Assembly (NCBI GenBank): GCA_000708835.1
Contig: DF237457.1
Location: forward strand, 1-64,000
Length of the DNA stretch: 64,000 nucleotides
DNA from: Klebsormidium nitens
Lineage: Eukaryota > Streptophyta > Klebsormidiophyceae > Klebsormidiales > Klebsormidiaceae
Direction: 5' to 3'
Within the stretch, counting starts at the first letter, position 1. Every line of letters starts with the position of its first letter. Below the pieces are notes generated by a model that was not told where the DNA came from, made no database searches, and worked only from the letters and a program-made list of their open reading frames with translations. A program made the position numbers and the translations under genes. Positions 13,101-24,048 of this stretch are shown piece by piece.

Positions 13101-16100
13101 CGGAACACTGGAAAACCATTGTTTCCTTCTTCGGCAGGCACACCGTGAAGCTGTTCCAGTCCTGCCCGGAGGTACTACAACAGCAGCGGGGCCAGTCAAG
13201 ATACGTGCTTGGTAAGACCCGTTTGTTTCGAACGCCTGATTGTAAACGCGGTGCTGATTAGATGGATCGCTACTGGACATCTGCTAGTGTAGCTTTGACC
13301 GGTAGAAGTTAGGATTACGATACACTGTGATGGACGTCCGCTGCTTCGACAGAGTTGGCTTGATTCTGGTCACTTGATGGACCAGGAGAGATATTATCTT
13401 TTTGATGAGAGGGAACGACACAATGCTCGTCCTGAATTTCGCCTCATATCCTGGTCGGCTGTTTTGTCCCTGTTGTAAGCTCATAAACGGTCTCTTAACC
13501 TGATCAAATGTGTTGTCTCTCTTGTAATATCACAGATGACCCACAGAGCTAAGTTGTGGAGCCTTTGCGGTCTTTCAAACCGACAACGAAATTGTTTCCA
13601 ACAAATAGAAGCATCTTTGCCTCCAGCCACAGAAATTTGATCTCCCTCCTTCCTTTGCAGTCGACGAGTTCCAGGACACTGACACGTGTCAGTTCGAGCT
13701 GCTCCGCCTGCTGTGCGCGCCCGCGCCCGGCGACTCGGGCCGCGTGACGGTGGTGGGCGACGATGACCAGCAGATCTACACATGGCGGGGCGCCGCGGGC
13801 CTGCGCAACTTCGCGGCATTTGACGAAGCGTTCCCGGATGCCAAGACAGTGCTGCTAGAACAGGTGAGCAGCAGGCGTATGGGAAAAGGGTCACTGACAC
13901 TCTGACCATCTCTCGGTGCGCTTTCTCTACTTGTGCAGCACTTTAACGTCTTGAAGTCACACCCGTCTTGAAGTCATGAGTTGTGGTCATCCTTTCTTGT
14001 TAACTGTACTGTCCAACTCAGAAAATTTGCTTGGAGCATCTAGAAACGTAATAGCAAGTTTATCGCAAAGCGCTGTCTGTCTTATGCTTTGAGCAGCATA
14101 CTAGAGTGGACGCGCGCAACAACTGCGTCCCAATAGACATCGCAGCCCGTCCCTAGCACTTTTGTCCCTTCACTTCTGTTTCGTTTCGTTGGAAATCTAT
14201 TTTAGGGCCTCCTCACCCTCGTCCGCCCTTCCGCTCCGTGCAGAACTTTCGGTGCTCCGCCGCCATCGTCTCCGCGTCGCGCATGGTCATCTCGCGCAAC
14301 ACGCGGCGCCGCGCCAAGTCCATCCGGCCGGTCGCCCCCTTCGGAGTCGCCGTCACTGTTTCCGAGTGCCGCAACGAGGCGTGCGAGGCGACCGAGGTAG
14401 CCGAGGCCATTCACGAACTGGTCGCCGCGCAAGGCCTTGTTCTGAGCGAGATCGTCGTGCTTTACCGGCTGCAAAGAGTGGGGCTCGACGTCATGCAGGG
14501 CCTCCGAGCGCGGGGGATCGCGTGCCACTTCAAAGGGAGCGGGTCCGGTGGGGGTGGGGGAGAGGAGGGGTTTGGGTTTGGCGCGAGCGGGGGTGGGAGT
14601 GCTTTCGAGGACGTTTTGGCTGTGTTAGCCTTAGTGGTGAACGAGGGAAACGATGCGGCGTGCGCGCAGTTACTGCACACGTGCAGCCAACACGTGGCGG
14701 CCCCCGACGGCGCGGCACTGGCCTGCGTAAGCCTCCTGAACCACGAGAAGGGGATCCCCCTGCTGGCCGCAATCAAAAGCGTGCGCGCGCATGCGCTCGG
14801 AGTCATGCCGTGCGCAGAGCTGCGGGAGTTCGCGCCGGCCCAATCGCTGGACGCCACGTCAGCAACCATCGGCGCCATGCTGGCGGTGTTGAGGATCGTA
14901 GCGGCCGCGAAGCAGGAGGCGCAGCAACTGGGGTGCAAGGACCTGGTTCTAAACGTACTGAAGCAAGTGGCGCCGTATCACGGAAGCGAGGCGCAAGATG
15001 GAGAAGAAGTGCCTACACAAGGGACGAGAACAGGGAAATCGTCGCAGCCTGGAAAGGGAAACGGGGTCAAGGGGAGCTTCGCGTTTGCGGGCATCAAGGC
15101 GCTGATTCGAGAAGCGGAGCTGTTTGAGGAAGCCGAATCAAGTCGCGTGCCCGAGACGCCTAGCGCATTAAAGCCCCCATTGAGCCAAGCAGAGGGTGCG
15201 GCCTTAGACGGAACGTATACAACCGGCGGAATGACGTCGGCGAGAAACGTGGGAACGGTTATTCAGGACGGCAGTCCGCTCCGGCGAGAAGGCGTTTCGT
15301 TACGGCCGGAACAGGTGCCATGTCAGCCCCTGGGTAGGGACAATGGGGCAGAGGCGAGCACCAGCGGACGGGGCCAGGACCCGCAACTCTCGGGGGGGCA
15401 GAATGGCTGTGTTAAAACACCCCTGCAGGGACGGGAGCAAAGGGAGGGCTGGCTGACACCGCCGCCTAGCAGGGGGCTGAGCAACTTGGATAACACGCCG
15501 TTGAGGATGGGGTCCCAAGGTTCGGGGCAACAATCGAGCCATCTGAGAACGTCGGCAAGCAGAGGGGGTGAGTGGAATCTGCAGGCTCTGCTTGCAATGT
15601 CCTGTTGTTGCCATCTTATTGTAACTAAGTTAGAAGGGTTGAGAAAACCAGAACTTATATATCTCTCCGCTCCGGTAAGCGAAGCAATCAAAGACTTTGC
15701 TCCCTGAGATGGACTAGCAAAAGCACAGGTTACTCTACTTGACTGCATAAATTGTGCATCTAACGACCGTGCAGTGAACACGCAAAGCTCTGCCCTACTG
15801 TCATTTGTGGGCGACTCGTATCGGGCAGCTTCATTTTTGTGCAGAAGCTTGCACAGAAAAAAATTGTCGCGCTTTTGATTTTTTAAGTACATGCTCATAC
15901 TCTTTCCAGAGAACCAAGGCCTATTGTATCCAGGATTCAACGATGTCGTATTTCGGAGTTATAATCATCAGCGCGTTGTAGGCATCGGAGCTTCTAAAGG
16001 TCTTGTATTTCGCTGCTTCCTTCCGCTCCGCTTTTCAGGTCACACGTCCCCCCGCTTTGCAGGCTGCGGTCCTGCGCGCGAGGGCAGCTACGCGGACCTG

Positions 16101-19007
16101 ATGGCGAAGCGCGGCCGCCGCAGCACTCCCGCGCAGCTCAGCAGCGCGCTCCGATCCGTCCCCCCGGTGCCGCGGCCCAATCTGTGTCTGACACCTGGCA
16201 CCACTCCGTCCACCGCTCCCCGAGCAGAGTCACCCTTACGCAATCCCGCCAAGGAAACGTCAGCAACGGGGGTGGAGTCCGGCGGGTTCTCCTTCGCCGT
16301 TACTCCGTGCGAGGACAGCCGGAGCCCCACCCTGTTCAAAGCCCCGGGGGCCAGCAGGCCTGCGGAGGGATCCCCCGCCTCGACCCCTGTCGCCAATCCC
16401 CGGACGCATCCCCATCCTAGTTATGCCCCGAGCTCGCAATCGGGAAAGACCGCCAAACGAATCGGCGCAACCGAAGCGGCCAGGATTGCCCGCTTGCAAA
16501 AGTTCGTGGACCGGGTGATGTTGCGCAGCGAGGAACAGGAACTAGGGGAGGCGGGAGATTTGGGCGCGGGGCCAGAAGAGAAGGACGGAGAGGAAGAGGA
16601 GGCGGTGACTCTGACCACGATCCATCAGGTTGGTTAAAACTGGCTATTTTTCGGCGCTTCGGGGAAATGCTCTTCGAGAACTTTTCGAAACCTTTGGCAA
16701 GCGTGTTGAGCATTCATTTTCTGGTTTTCTTTAATTTTGTTGACGTGTTTTGAAGGTGTGTGCTGTAAAATTTCGAGGATGCTTAGAGAGAGCATCGATA
16801 GCAGTCTTAAATCAGAACTGCCCTTCGATATCGCGCTTTTTTCTTGACTCACAGACCTGCAAGGGAGCCGCCGATCTAACCATCCGGACGATCGCCCTTG
16901 CTTCTACCAGCTCCATTTTTGCAATTTAATCGCGAGTGCCGCAAGCTTTGGCGTGGGCTTCTACTGTAATCACGTTATGTTTCTCTCCCTCTTTTCTTCG
17001 GTCCCCTGGATCAAAATCCTCTGCACATTCTAGAAGACCTCCCCCCGCGAATCATGCCTGCAGCCGTTCCTGGACTCCCTCCCATTTTCTTCGAGCAGGC
17101 CAAAGGCCTTGAATGGACCGCCGTGATCTTGGTCCGTGCCATCGAGGGCGTCCTACCGCTCTCCGACCATTCGTACACGTCCGCACGGGAGACTCGGACG
17201 GTGGTCGTCAGAGATCAAGGGCACATGCCGCCAAGTGCGAGTAACGCTCAGTTGGGCGATGGGCCGAGCGTTACGGCGGCCGACACCGTGGACAACGTTG
17301 CGGCGCTGGGGGCAGTCCGGAGGGAGGGGGGCGACGACGAGCCTGAAGCGTTGGAAGAAGAGGTGAGGCTTGATGAGGATCGTTTGAGATTTTATGACAG
17401 GTGGACACATTGTCAACGTTATTGTTTTGAGAACTCGCGCCCTGGCCTCTCTTCAAAAGTACCTGGAAACTTCGCTTCATCCTCAACACAAGAGCCTGGC
17501 AGTATAAAGGATCCTGATCATGTTTCTGCAAGGTTGAGTCCGCGTTCAAAAGGATGTGGTGACATAAGATGGGTCACGACGTCAGCACGTCAGCAGTGAA
17601 TATGATGGCACCCTTTCCGTTGTCCAGGAGTTGTCTGTCTTGCTACTTTGAAAGAGAATGTGAGGTTTCTTACTACAATGCTTCTCGCTCCTCCTTGCAG
17701 CGGCGGCTTCTGTACGTCGCTCTCACGCGAGCCAAACGATTCTTCATGGTGAGAAGTCAGTCTCGCATGCGGGCATATGTGGAGTGTGACGTGTCGCTAG
17801 TGCTGATGCGTACCCGTGGACCCCAGAAGTTGGAAGCCGAGACGCCTTTGCTTCCTGATATGTTTGCGCACGAAGTAAGGAAAGGAAACGTTGAAATGCG
17901 CAGGGAGTTGAGCGTACTGCTAATGGCTTCTTTTGCACACGGCTCGGTCAGCTTACCTTACGCCTCGCGAGGGGACTGGTCGTCCTGGTCACTTCGGTCG
18001 AGCCTCCTGCTGTGCGATCCTCCTCAATCACGAGGCGCCAAGTCTTCTCGGGTCTTCTTTGCAGCAAGTTTTATACCTAAGCAGAAAGCTTGTACCTCAG
18101 CAAAAAAGCTTGTGCCTAAGCAGAACAAATTGTGCCTAAGCAGAATGGCTATCTCAGCGGATGCGAGTGTGCGGAAGCCGGCTTTTTGCGCAGGTGACTC
18201 ACGTGATGTCCGATGGCGGCCAGCAGCGGAGTCCCTCGCGCTTCCTGCAGGACATTCCCAGAGGTGAGGTACAGGAGCTTAGGATGCTTGGGAACACTTC
18301 AACGTTCGAATCAGCTTTTGGTCTCAGGCGCGCGATGGGGCAGAGCCGTGCATTCGGACCCTTATCAACAGGACAACGTTACAGTGGCATGCTATCCACC
18401 GAGGGCCTGTTCACTGAAAATTGCGGGTTCCGAAAGGGCTGCAATTGCTCCCCTTGTGGCGAGATTGACAAGATCAACTTAGTGCGGGATGCCCGGCAGC
18501 TCCTCTTCCAGATAAGTCTTCTGACGCAACAGGTCCGTCCGCAAATTGCCTACGCACCCGTTGACGACTGCATATTCTACAGGCCTGACGAGAAGAACAC
18601 AGCGCTACGATGTTGGGCCACCCCCCCAGGCGCTTACCCCAAGTCAGTCGCAGGCTGCGGGGCCCAGCCAAATGGGCCCCGGTCGACCATCACCGGGCAC
18701 GTCGAAGCGTGGCGGAAGCTCGCTCGCGAAGACGGGACGGGCTGAGAAGTCGAGGGGCAGGAAAGGGGGCGATCAAGGTGGCGTCAAAAAAGGCCGGGGG
18801 CGGAAAGAAGGGGAAGACAAGGAGAACGCCGGGGAGGGGAAGAAGCGGAACGGGAGGAAACGGAACGCGAAGAAGGTGGTTGACGAGGAAGTGACCGCTG
18901 ATTGTGATGTTGGCACGTCGGATGCTGAGAAGGATGCTGAGATTGACGAGCCGCTAGCGAGGCGAAGGCAGGTGAAGCGACGGCCTTTGCGAGTGGTCGA
19001 GGACTGA
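10136..19007 (+). CDS. UvrD/PcrA-type superfamily 1A DNA helicase, SRS2-like
   Basis: Fifteen exons join in phase: 10136-10255, 10685-10738, 10970-11002, 11167-11367, 11634-11720, 12031-12145, 12540-12663, 13138-13211, 13661-13863, 14244-15567, 16063-16628, 17099-17362, 17701-17748, 18194-18263 and 18583-19007, about 1235 residues. Helicase motifs appear in order: Q motif LSEAQ, Walker A AAAGSGKTS (across introns 1), Ia VLAVTFTRRA, Ib VGTFHSFCL, Walker B VDEFQDT, III GDDDQQIYTWRGA, IV region NFRCS, V TIHQAKGLEW and VI RRLLYVALTRAKR. Proteins of this type translocate 3' to 5' on ssDNA and remove Rad51 filaments or act in repair. The 2B region is enlarged by a low-complexity Ser/Pro/Gly-rich insert (late exon 10 and exon 11), and the C-terminus is strongly basic (about 18730-18900), probably nuclear. 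Exon 11 could also start at 16039, in the same frame. Confidence 0.92.
18075..18146. repeat. Intronic minisatellite, about 20-bp unit, four copies
   Basis: Four head-to-tail copies of a 19-20 base unit resembling gcctaagcagaacaaattgt begin at about 18075, 18094, 18114 and 18134. Copies differ at a few bases and the last is partial. The array lies in intron 13 of the helicase gene, just upstream of the acceptor of exon 14. It has no evident coding role. Confidence 0.75.
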
Positions 19008-20342
19008 TTGCAGGGGTGAAGATGCGAAGGAGGACTGCCCGATAAGCAGTGAAGTAGCCTATAGCTTCCCAAACAACTCTTCTTTTTCCAGCTAGACTTA
19101 CGATAGGACCTAATATTACGTGATTGGTGATTTCCTGCGCGATCGCTCGCCTGTTACAGTCGGATCGAGCTTGATTTTTTGTTGAGGAGGCGAACTCGCG
19201 TTTCAACCGCTGAATACACGGAATCAAGAAGGTGCAATATAGGGAATAGTTGAACATTTGAAAGATATGTAACGCAGGCATGCGGCCTACTACAGATTCA
19301 CAAATGCTGTGACTTTCCATGCAAGTCCGATTCACGTACGGACCATTTCCATCTGCTCCCTTTGCTTTATCAAAATATGCTATCTGCCAGCGTTGGCGAA
19401 GGGCCTGGTCGTTACGCGTTCGGAGTCGTTCGTACAACGATGCCGCATGGGCGCAGATCAAGCTTGATCTACGCCCACAGAGCGCCGGCGTCTAGTAGCT
19501 TGGCCGCCGCGCCGTACTACCTAACTTCACGGCTTGCATCATTCAGCTGATGGATCATAAGCCGCTCTGAACTGTCTACACGACAGTGCACTTGCATGTG
19601 GGGCCGGGCCGCCGATCTTCCAGTCGTGTACCGGCGCGCTTGAAAAATAAGTTGATCACAGACTCCGGCCGGCTAATGAAGCTCGGCGCTACGTATTACT
19701 TAGCTATTTTCAAAGCTGGGCTCAACCGCGGGCAACCGCGGGCATGCTTCGATGCATCGCAAGCCTTGCCTTTGCTTCGGCCAGCGGGGGGGCCATGACG
19801 CGACACTTTAGGAATAGTACTAAAAGCTCAAACCAACCTATCCTAACCTATAGAAACTACCCACCTGCTCCGCACCCATACCCACCCTAACCCCCAAACT
19901 AAGCCTACCCGTACGTCCCTGGCTGGTGAGCTTTCGATTCCTAATACCTACTGTTCCTGAAGTGTCATGACTCGGGAAGGCCTTTCTCCTGCCACACACG
20001 TTTAGCCTGCCTACTGTCACCGGCAGTCACCTCAACGAGAATCCATCGTGCTCGGAATCCAACGTGGCAGCCGCTGATCGAGCGGCCAGGTCACCACAAC
20101 GCGGCCGCGGTGTCGCCTGAATAAAGACGCGGATCGGATCATGATGCTGGTACACAACACTTCGGCCTGTTGGCCGTTTGATCGATCATCGAACGGCTGG
20201 GGAGCACATTTCAGCCATTACGTTCTGGCATGGCTGCTTCATAGCTGACATAAGTTTAGGTGAGAGCTTAAGTGACCCAAGCTAAGTTGAAGGCGAGATC
20301 GCGCCCATACCTTGCAACCTTGGGCAGAAGCATTCGGCACCA
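19008..20342. other. Spacer with telomere-like and palindromic tracts
   Basis: No gene is supported. On the minus strand, the segment at 19840-19915 contains G-rich telomere-like runs (ggggttagggtgggta) that resemble segments near 28410-28450 and 58115-58135. Around 20070-20180 there are GC-rich palindromes and repeated gatcatcga-type words. The promoter of the F-box gene must lie near its right end. Confidence 0.45.
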
Positions 20343-22433
20343 ATGGCGGCGGAAGCACTTGACAGTCCCTCGCAGCAGGCTACTAGCATTCAAGATCTCC
20401 CAGCAGAGTGCCTGGGCCTTATCTTCAAAGGCTTAAAGGCGAAGGACAGGCACGCCTGCTCTGAAGTGAGTGCATCTCCTTCACCACCAACAACCGAACA
20501 GTTCTTTTATCCCCAACTTGTTCTTGGAGCTTCATCAGATCTGTGTAACATACCATGCAGAAGAGAGACTTCGGCCTCAGCAATAAGCACGATTCTTAAT
20601 ACAACGGCCTTCGACAGCAAAATCTGGAAACAACGAGACAGTCTGTAACAAATCACAATATTCTGAATCCTGGCTTCCATAATTCTAAGAGCGTTTGTTC
20701 ACCTCGAGGAACCGTGGTGCATTCTACCCCTCCCTGTCAAGTCGGCAGTATCTCTTTCTAATTGCAGGTGTCTCGCGCTTGGAAGCTGCTGGATGAAGAG
20801 ACGCGCGAGGATCTGTACATCGGCCTGATGTTCAAGCGTGGGCGCAAGCCAATCTCCACACCTGCGGCCCTTGCACTGGTCCTCCAAAGGTTCAAAAACC
20901 TGCAAAGACATACGCTGGTAGACATGGAGCTGTCTCCGCAGCTTTTGCATGTAAGTGCCTTCTGCTGTCCTTCTGACTCCGTACTTCAAATTTGAGCTCT
21001 GAAGACTACCAAACATTCATGGATTGCTCAGTAAGGTTGCGTGACTGAATGGCAGCTACTAATCAGATTCTCTGATTAATAGAAGGCGGTTAGATCGTCA
21101 CCTTAAAATGAAGTCAGGACGACATCTATCGTGACTTCTTGAAAGCTGTGAAATGATTCCGTAAGGTTTTCCGCCAAAGCAGCCTCTGAAACTGTATTGA
21201 GAGAAACCTGGCTTTGTCTCATTACAGGTACTCAATTCCGCCTGCAAGAACATCTCAGCGCTGAATATGCAAAGCTGATAGCCTCAACATCGCAAAACTG
21301 CACCTGCCGAACTTGAGCATTCTTCACTTGACGAAGTAAGAGCCAGTAGGAGAAATGATTTCAAAAAGGAGCCTCCATTCTGTGCATAAAAAGTAACGGA
21401 GTTCGTCGGCCTATTCTTGATGTCAAAAGATACTCAACGCTTGCCATGATGATGGTAGTCAAGAGGAGCGCTAACGTAAAGATGATTCCCGATCTGTTCG
21501 GAAAAAGTGACCTTTCCGGCGAAGAAAAGATGGATCTGCTAAAGCCGTTCTACGTAATTTGTATAGGGTATCCTCGACTGGGAGCTGCACCTTGTAGTGA
21601 CTCAACCTGTCCTTTGTCGATGCCTTTGATGCGATGTACTCAGTGCTGAGAGCTGACCCTCCCTCAACATCTCCCGCAGGCTGCCGGAACTGTCTGATGC
21701 TGGCTTTCTCAACCTCGCTCAAAGCTCCAGCGCCCTGAAGGAGCTGTATCTCGAAGAGGAGTCAGTGTTCCTCCTGACTGACGCCAGCATGGCTGGCTTG
21801 AGGGCTTTGTGTCCCGCCCTCGAAAGGCTGACTCTAAACCGTGTTCAAGGAGTTTCAGGACACGGAATCGGACACGGGTGTCCGACCTTGACACAACTCC
21901 GCTGCTTTGCTGCAACAATCGATGCCGTCGGCTTGCAAGCCGTGTGCAAGGGGTGTCCCAAACTCAGGGAACTGAGCCTGGACACGTCAGCTTTAGAGCA
22001 ATCGTCAGATTTTGAAGCAATCAGATTCTGTCAGTCGCTTCGAGATCTTGAGATCCTTAGACGTACTCCTGCATTGCGCGATGCCGCTGTGACCACCATA
22101 CTCAACAAGTGCAAGGAGCTGCGGACGCTTCGTGTGGGGAATTGGATCTCGGACGGTCCGGCAACCCCACCCTTTGTTGGCAACGGAAACCTGACCTTTT
22201 TGGACCTCGGTTGTTCCTCTGGACTGAACGCTGAGCAGCTCCACAACTTCGTCACGAAGCTGTTTCCTTCGCTACATTGCTTGATAATCTTTCGTGTCAC
22301 AGGATTAGATTGGACATTTGAGAATATCAGAGACCAATTGCAGCAAAGGAGCCGACAGTTGGAAGTCCCTAGGTGTTTCTATGAATTAAGCAGGTGCATC
22401 CGCAAGTCAAACTGGCAAGTGTTCGTGACGTGA
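20343..22433 (+). pseudogene. F-box/LRR protein gene with a frameshifted exon 3
   Basis: Exons by comparison with the paralogue at 39383-41599 are 20343-20465, 20768-20950, 21228-21335 and 21680-22433. Exon 1 encodes the F-box start (IQDLPAECLGLIFKGL), exon 2 the rest of the F-box and exon 4 a series of AMN1-type leucine-rich repeats ending with a stop at 22433. F-box proteins recruit substrates to SCF ubiquitin ligases through LRRs. Exon 3 begins in frame (VLNSACKNISALNMQS) and then meets TGA TAG at 21276-21281, while the downstream half (LHLPNLSILHLTK) continues in another frame that correctly enters exon 4. The exon is 108 nt against 116 nt in the paralogue, a net loss of 8. Exon 4 remains open for 251 codons, so decay is recent, or an unseen splice variant or an assembly error restores the frame. 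Confidence 0.7.
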
Positions 22434-22751
22434 AGGCGAGAAAGTATGAGGAACTTTCTTGATTGTAAGTGCACTCTGAAGGGATTGGGGCGTGCTAAGA
22501 TAGTTCATAAGCTTCACTTGCAGGCCAGTCCCGGGATATATAGCTTTTCGAATCAAATCGAATAGCAGCATAGGGAGCGACTGCAATAATTCGAGTTATG
22601 TTTTAAGTGAGATCGTGTGATATAGCTGACAATCACATTCATGCAATCTGATATCCGTCAAGGCCGCGTTGACGCAAGCTGGACCGGCCGCCGCTGTGAT
22701 CCTATAAATGGCGTCTACTCACAGCGCCACTGGCCATGATGTCGGAGGGCC

Positions 22752-22799
22752 AGGCAACCGAAAGTGTGCTCAAGTAGGCAACCGAAAGTGTGCCCAAGT
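22752..22799. repeat. 24-bp tandem duplication
   Basis: Two adjacent 24-base copies starting aggcaaccgaaagtgtg differ at a single base (22752-22775 and 22776-22799). They lie downstream of a TATA-like sequence and inside a 13-codon open frame that begins with two ATGs. No function is apparent. Confidence 0.8.
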
Positions 22800-23913
22800 T
22801 GATTGCGGCTTGGTCCGTCGGAGTCAGATTGCTGCAGATGTGAGTGCGTGCGAGTGCAATGCCAGGGTTCATTAATGAATTCGTTCTACTGCCAAGTTGG
22901 CAGCTAGTGTACGTTGGCCGGTCGGGGCTCTATATTGATTGATTGATTTATTTATTTATGGTCCCTACGGGGCCATAACAGGTGCAGCATATGTATCAGG
23001 TGCAGCAGATCGTGTGCAAGTGACGAGCAGCGATATGAATGGCAGAACCGGAAGCACTTCATCATCATAGCATCTTTATCTAGCTAGCAGCGTTAACGCT
23101 TAAGTTCATGCAGGGCTTGCAATGTAGTCACATGAGGGTTTGATGGACTCCGCAGGGGGACCCAGCACCTTTTCAAAGTACTTCAATACTGATTTTGCAA
23201 TTATGCAGCAGGCTCTCCTTAAAAGATTCGTAAAAGATAGTGGTTGAACTGAGACGACAGGTGGCCGAGCGCGCACAAATGCGCAGCTCTACATCTGCAA
23301 TGGACTTATGCAGTGCATGCCTAGTTTGCAACGGCCGCCGTGCATGGTGCATATTACGTGCTCAAGTGTCCGGTCCGCCATCATTGATCGCCTTGGAGAT
23401 GGTCACTGGTATGACGCGCGGTTGGGGTCTTGGGCCGGCCGGCGGGCCGGCCAGCTAGTATTTCGTGCAACGTACAGCAGCTGTCCATGCTAGATACAGA
23501 CTACGTACACGGACTACATCGTCAACCAATTGACAATGAATTAAGGCTTCACGTTCCAATCGATCTTTGAATGCTGGACATATGCGCGCGCTGCGACTTT
23601 TAATTGCAATTTGGCACTGGGACTCACGTGCAAGAATTCCAAACTTCGTTATATGCACATCCGAGGATCATTTGCAGGGCCGAACGTTTAAATTTTGGGC
23701 CACTTGTTGTATGCGTGAGCCCTTTTCTCAATCCGGGCTTACCGAGTATAGGTACACACCAGTCTCTCATTTCACTCATGCAAGTTCTGTTCAATTGCTT
23801 TTCTGCGGTCCCAGCTGACTTGAAGATGCCAGGCCTGAGCTACAAATGTCCTGAGCTTCAAAAGTATGTACACAAATGCTTATCCAGCTGCCACACTGGC
23901 ACACTTTCATTTG

Positions 23914-23923
23914 CTATAAATAG
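23914..23923 (+). promoter_or_regulatory. Candidate plus-strand TATA box
   Basis: ctataaatag is followed about 30 bases later by a CT-rich stretch like plant initiators, and about 110 bases later by an ATG (24032) with an 11-codon frame ending at a GTAAGA donor-like site. This would drive transcription antisense to the last exon of the HAD gene. No downstream plus-strand exons were found, so this is tentative. Confidence 0.3.
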
Positions 23924-24048
23924 ATCATCAAAACATGATCAGCTACTCTCAACTCTCTCTGCAACACAACTCGCTGTACAAAGTTTCTGTCAATCCCTAG
24001 CTCTACTTTTGTTCTGTGCAGTCAATTGTACAATGGATGTCGACACTC

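Larger units (their letters stand above)
22434..24048. other. Spacer between the F-box pseudogene and the HAD gene
   Basis: No gene is supported. It holds a TATA-like cctataaatg at 22701, a 24-bp tandem duplication at 22752-22799, a short ttgatt/ttta microsatellite at about 22938-22960 and a possible core promoter at 23914. The 3' UTR of the minus-strand HAD gene should occupy the right end. Confidence 0.45.

Noticed and set aside
14162-15127. Long Arg-rich plus-strand frame overlapping helicase exon 10
   Set aside because: It is a shadow of the true frame, whose translation carries helicase motifs and joins neighbours in phase.
22938-22962. gatt/ttta microsatellite as a possible transposon end
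   Set aside because: No matching inverted or direct terminal repeat nearby.
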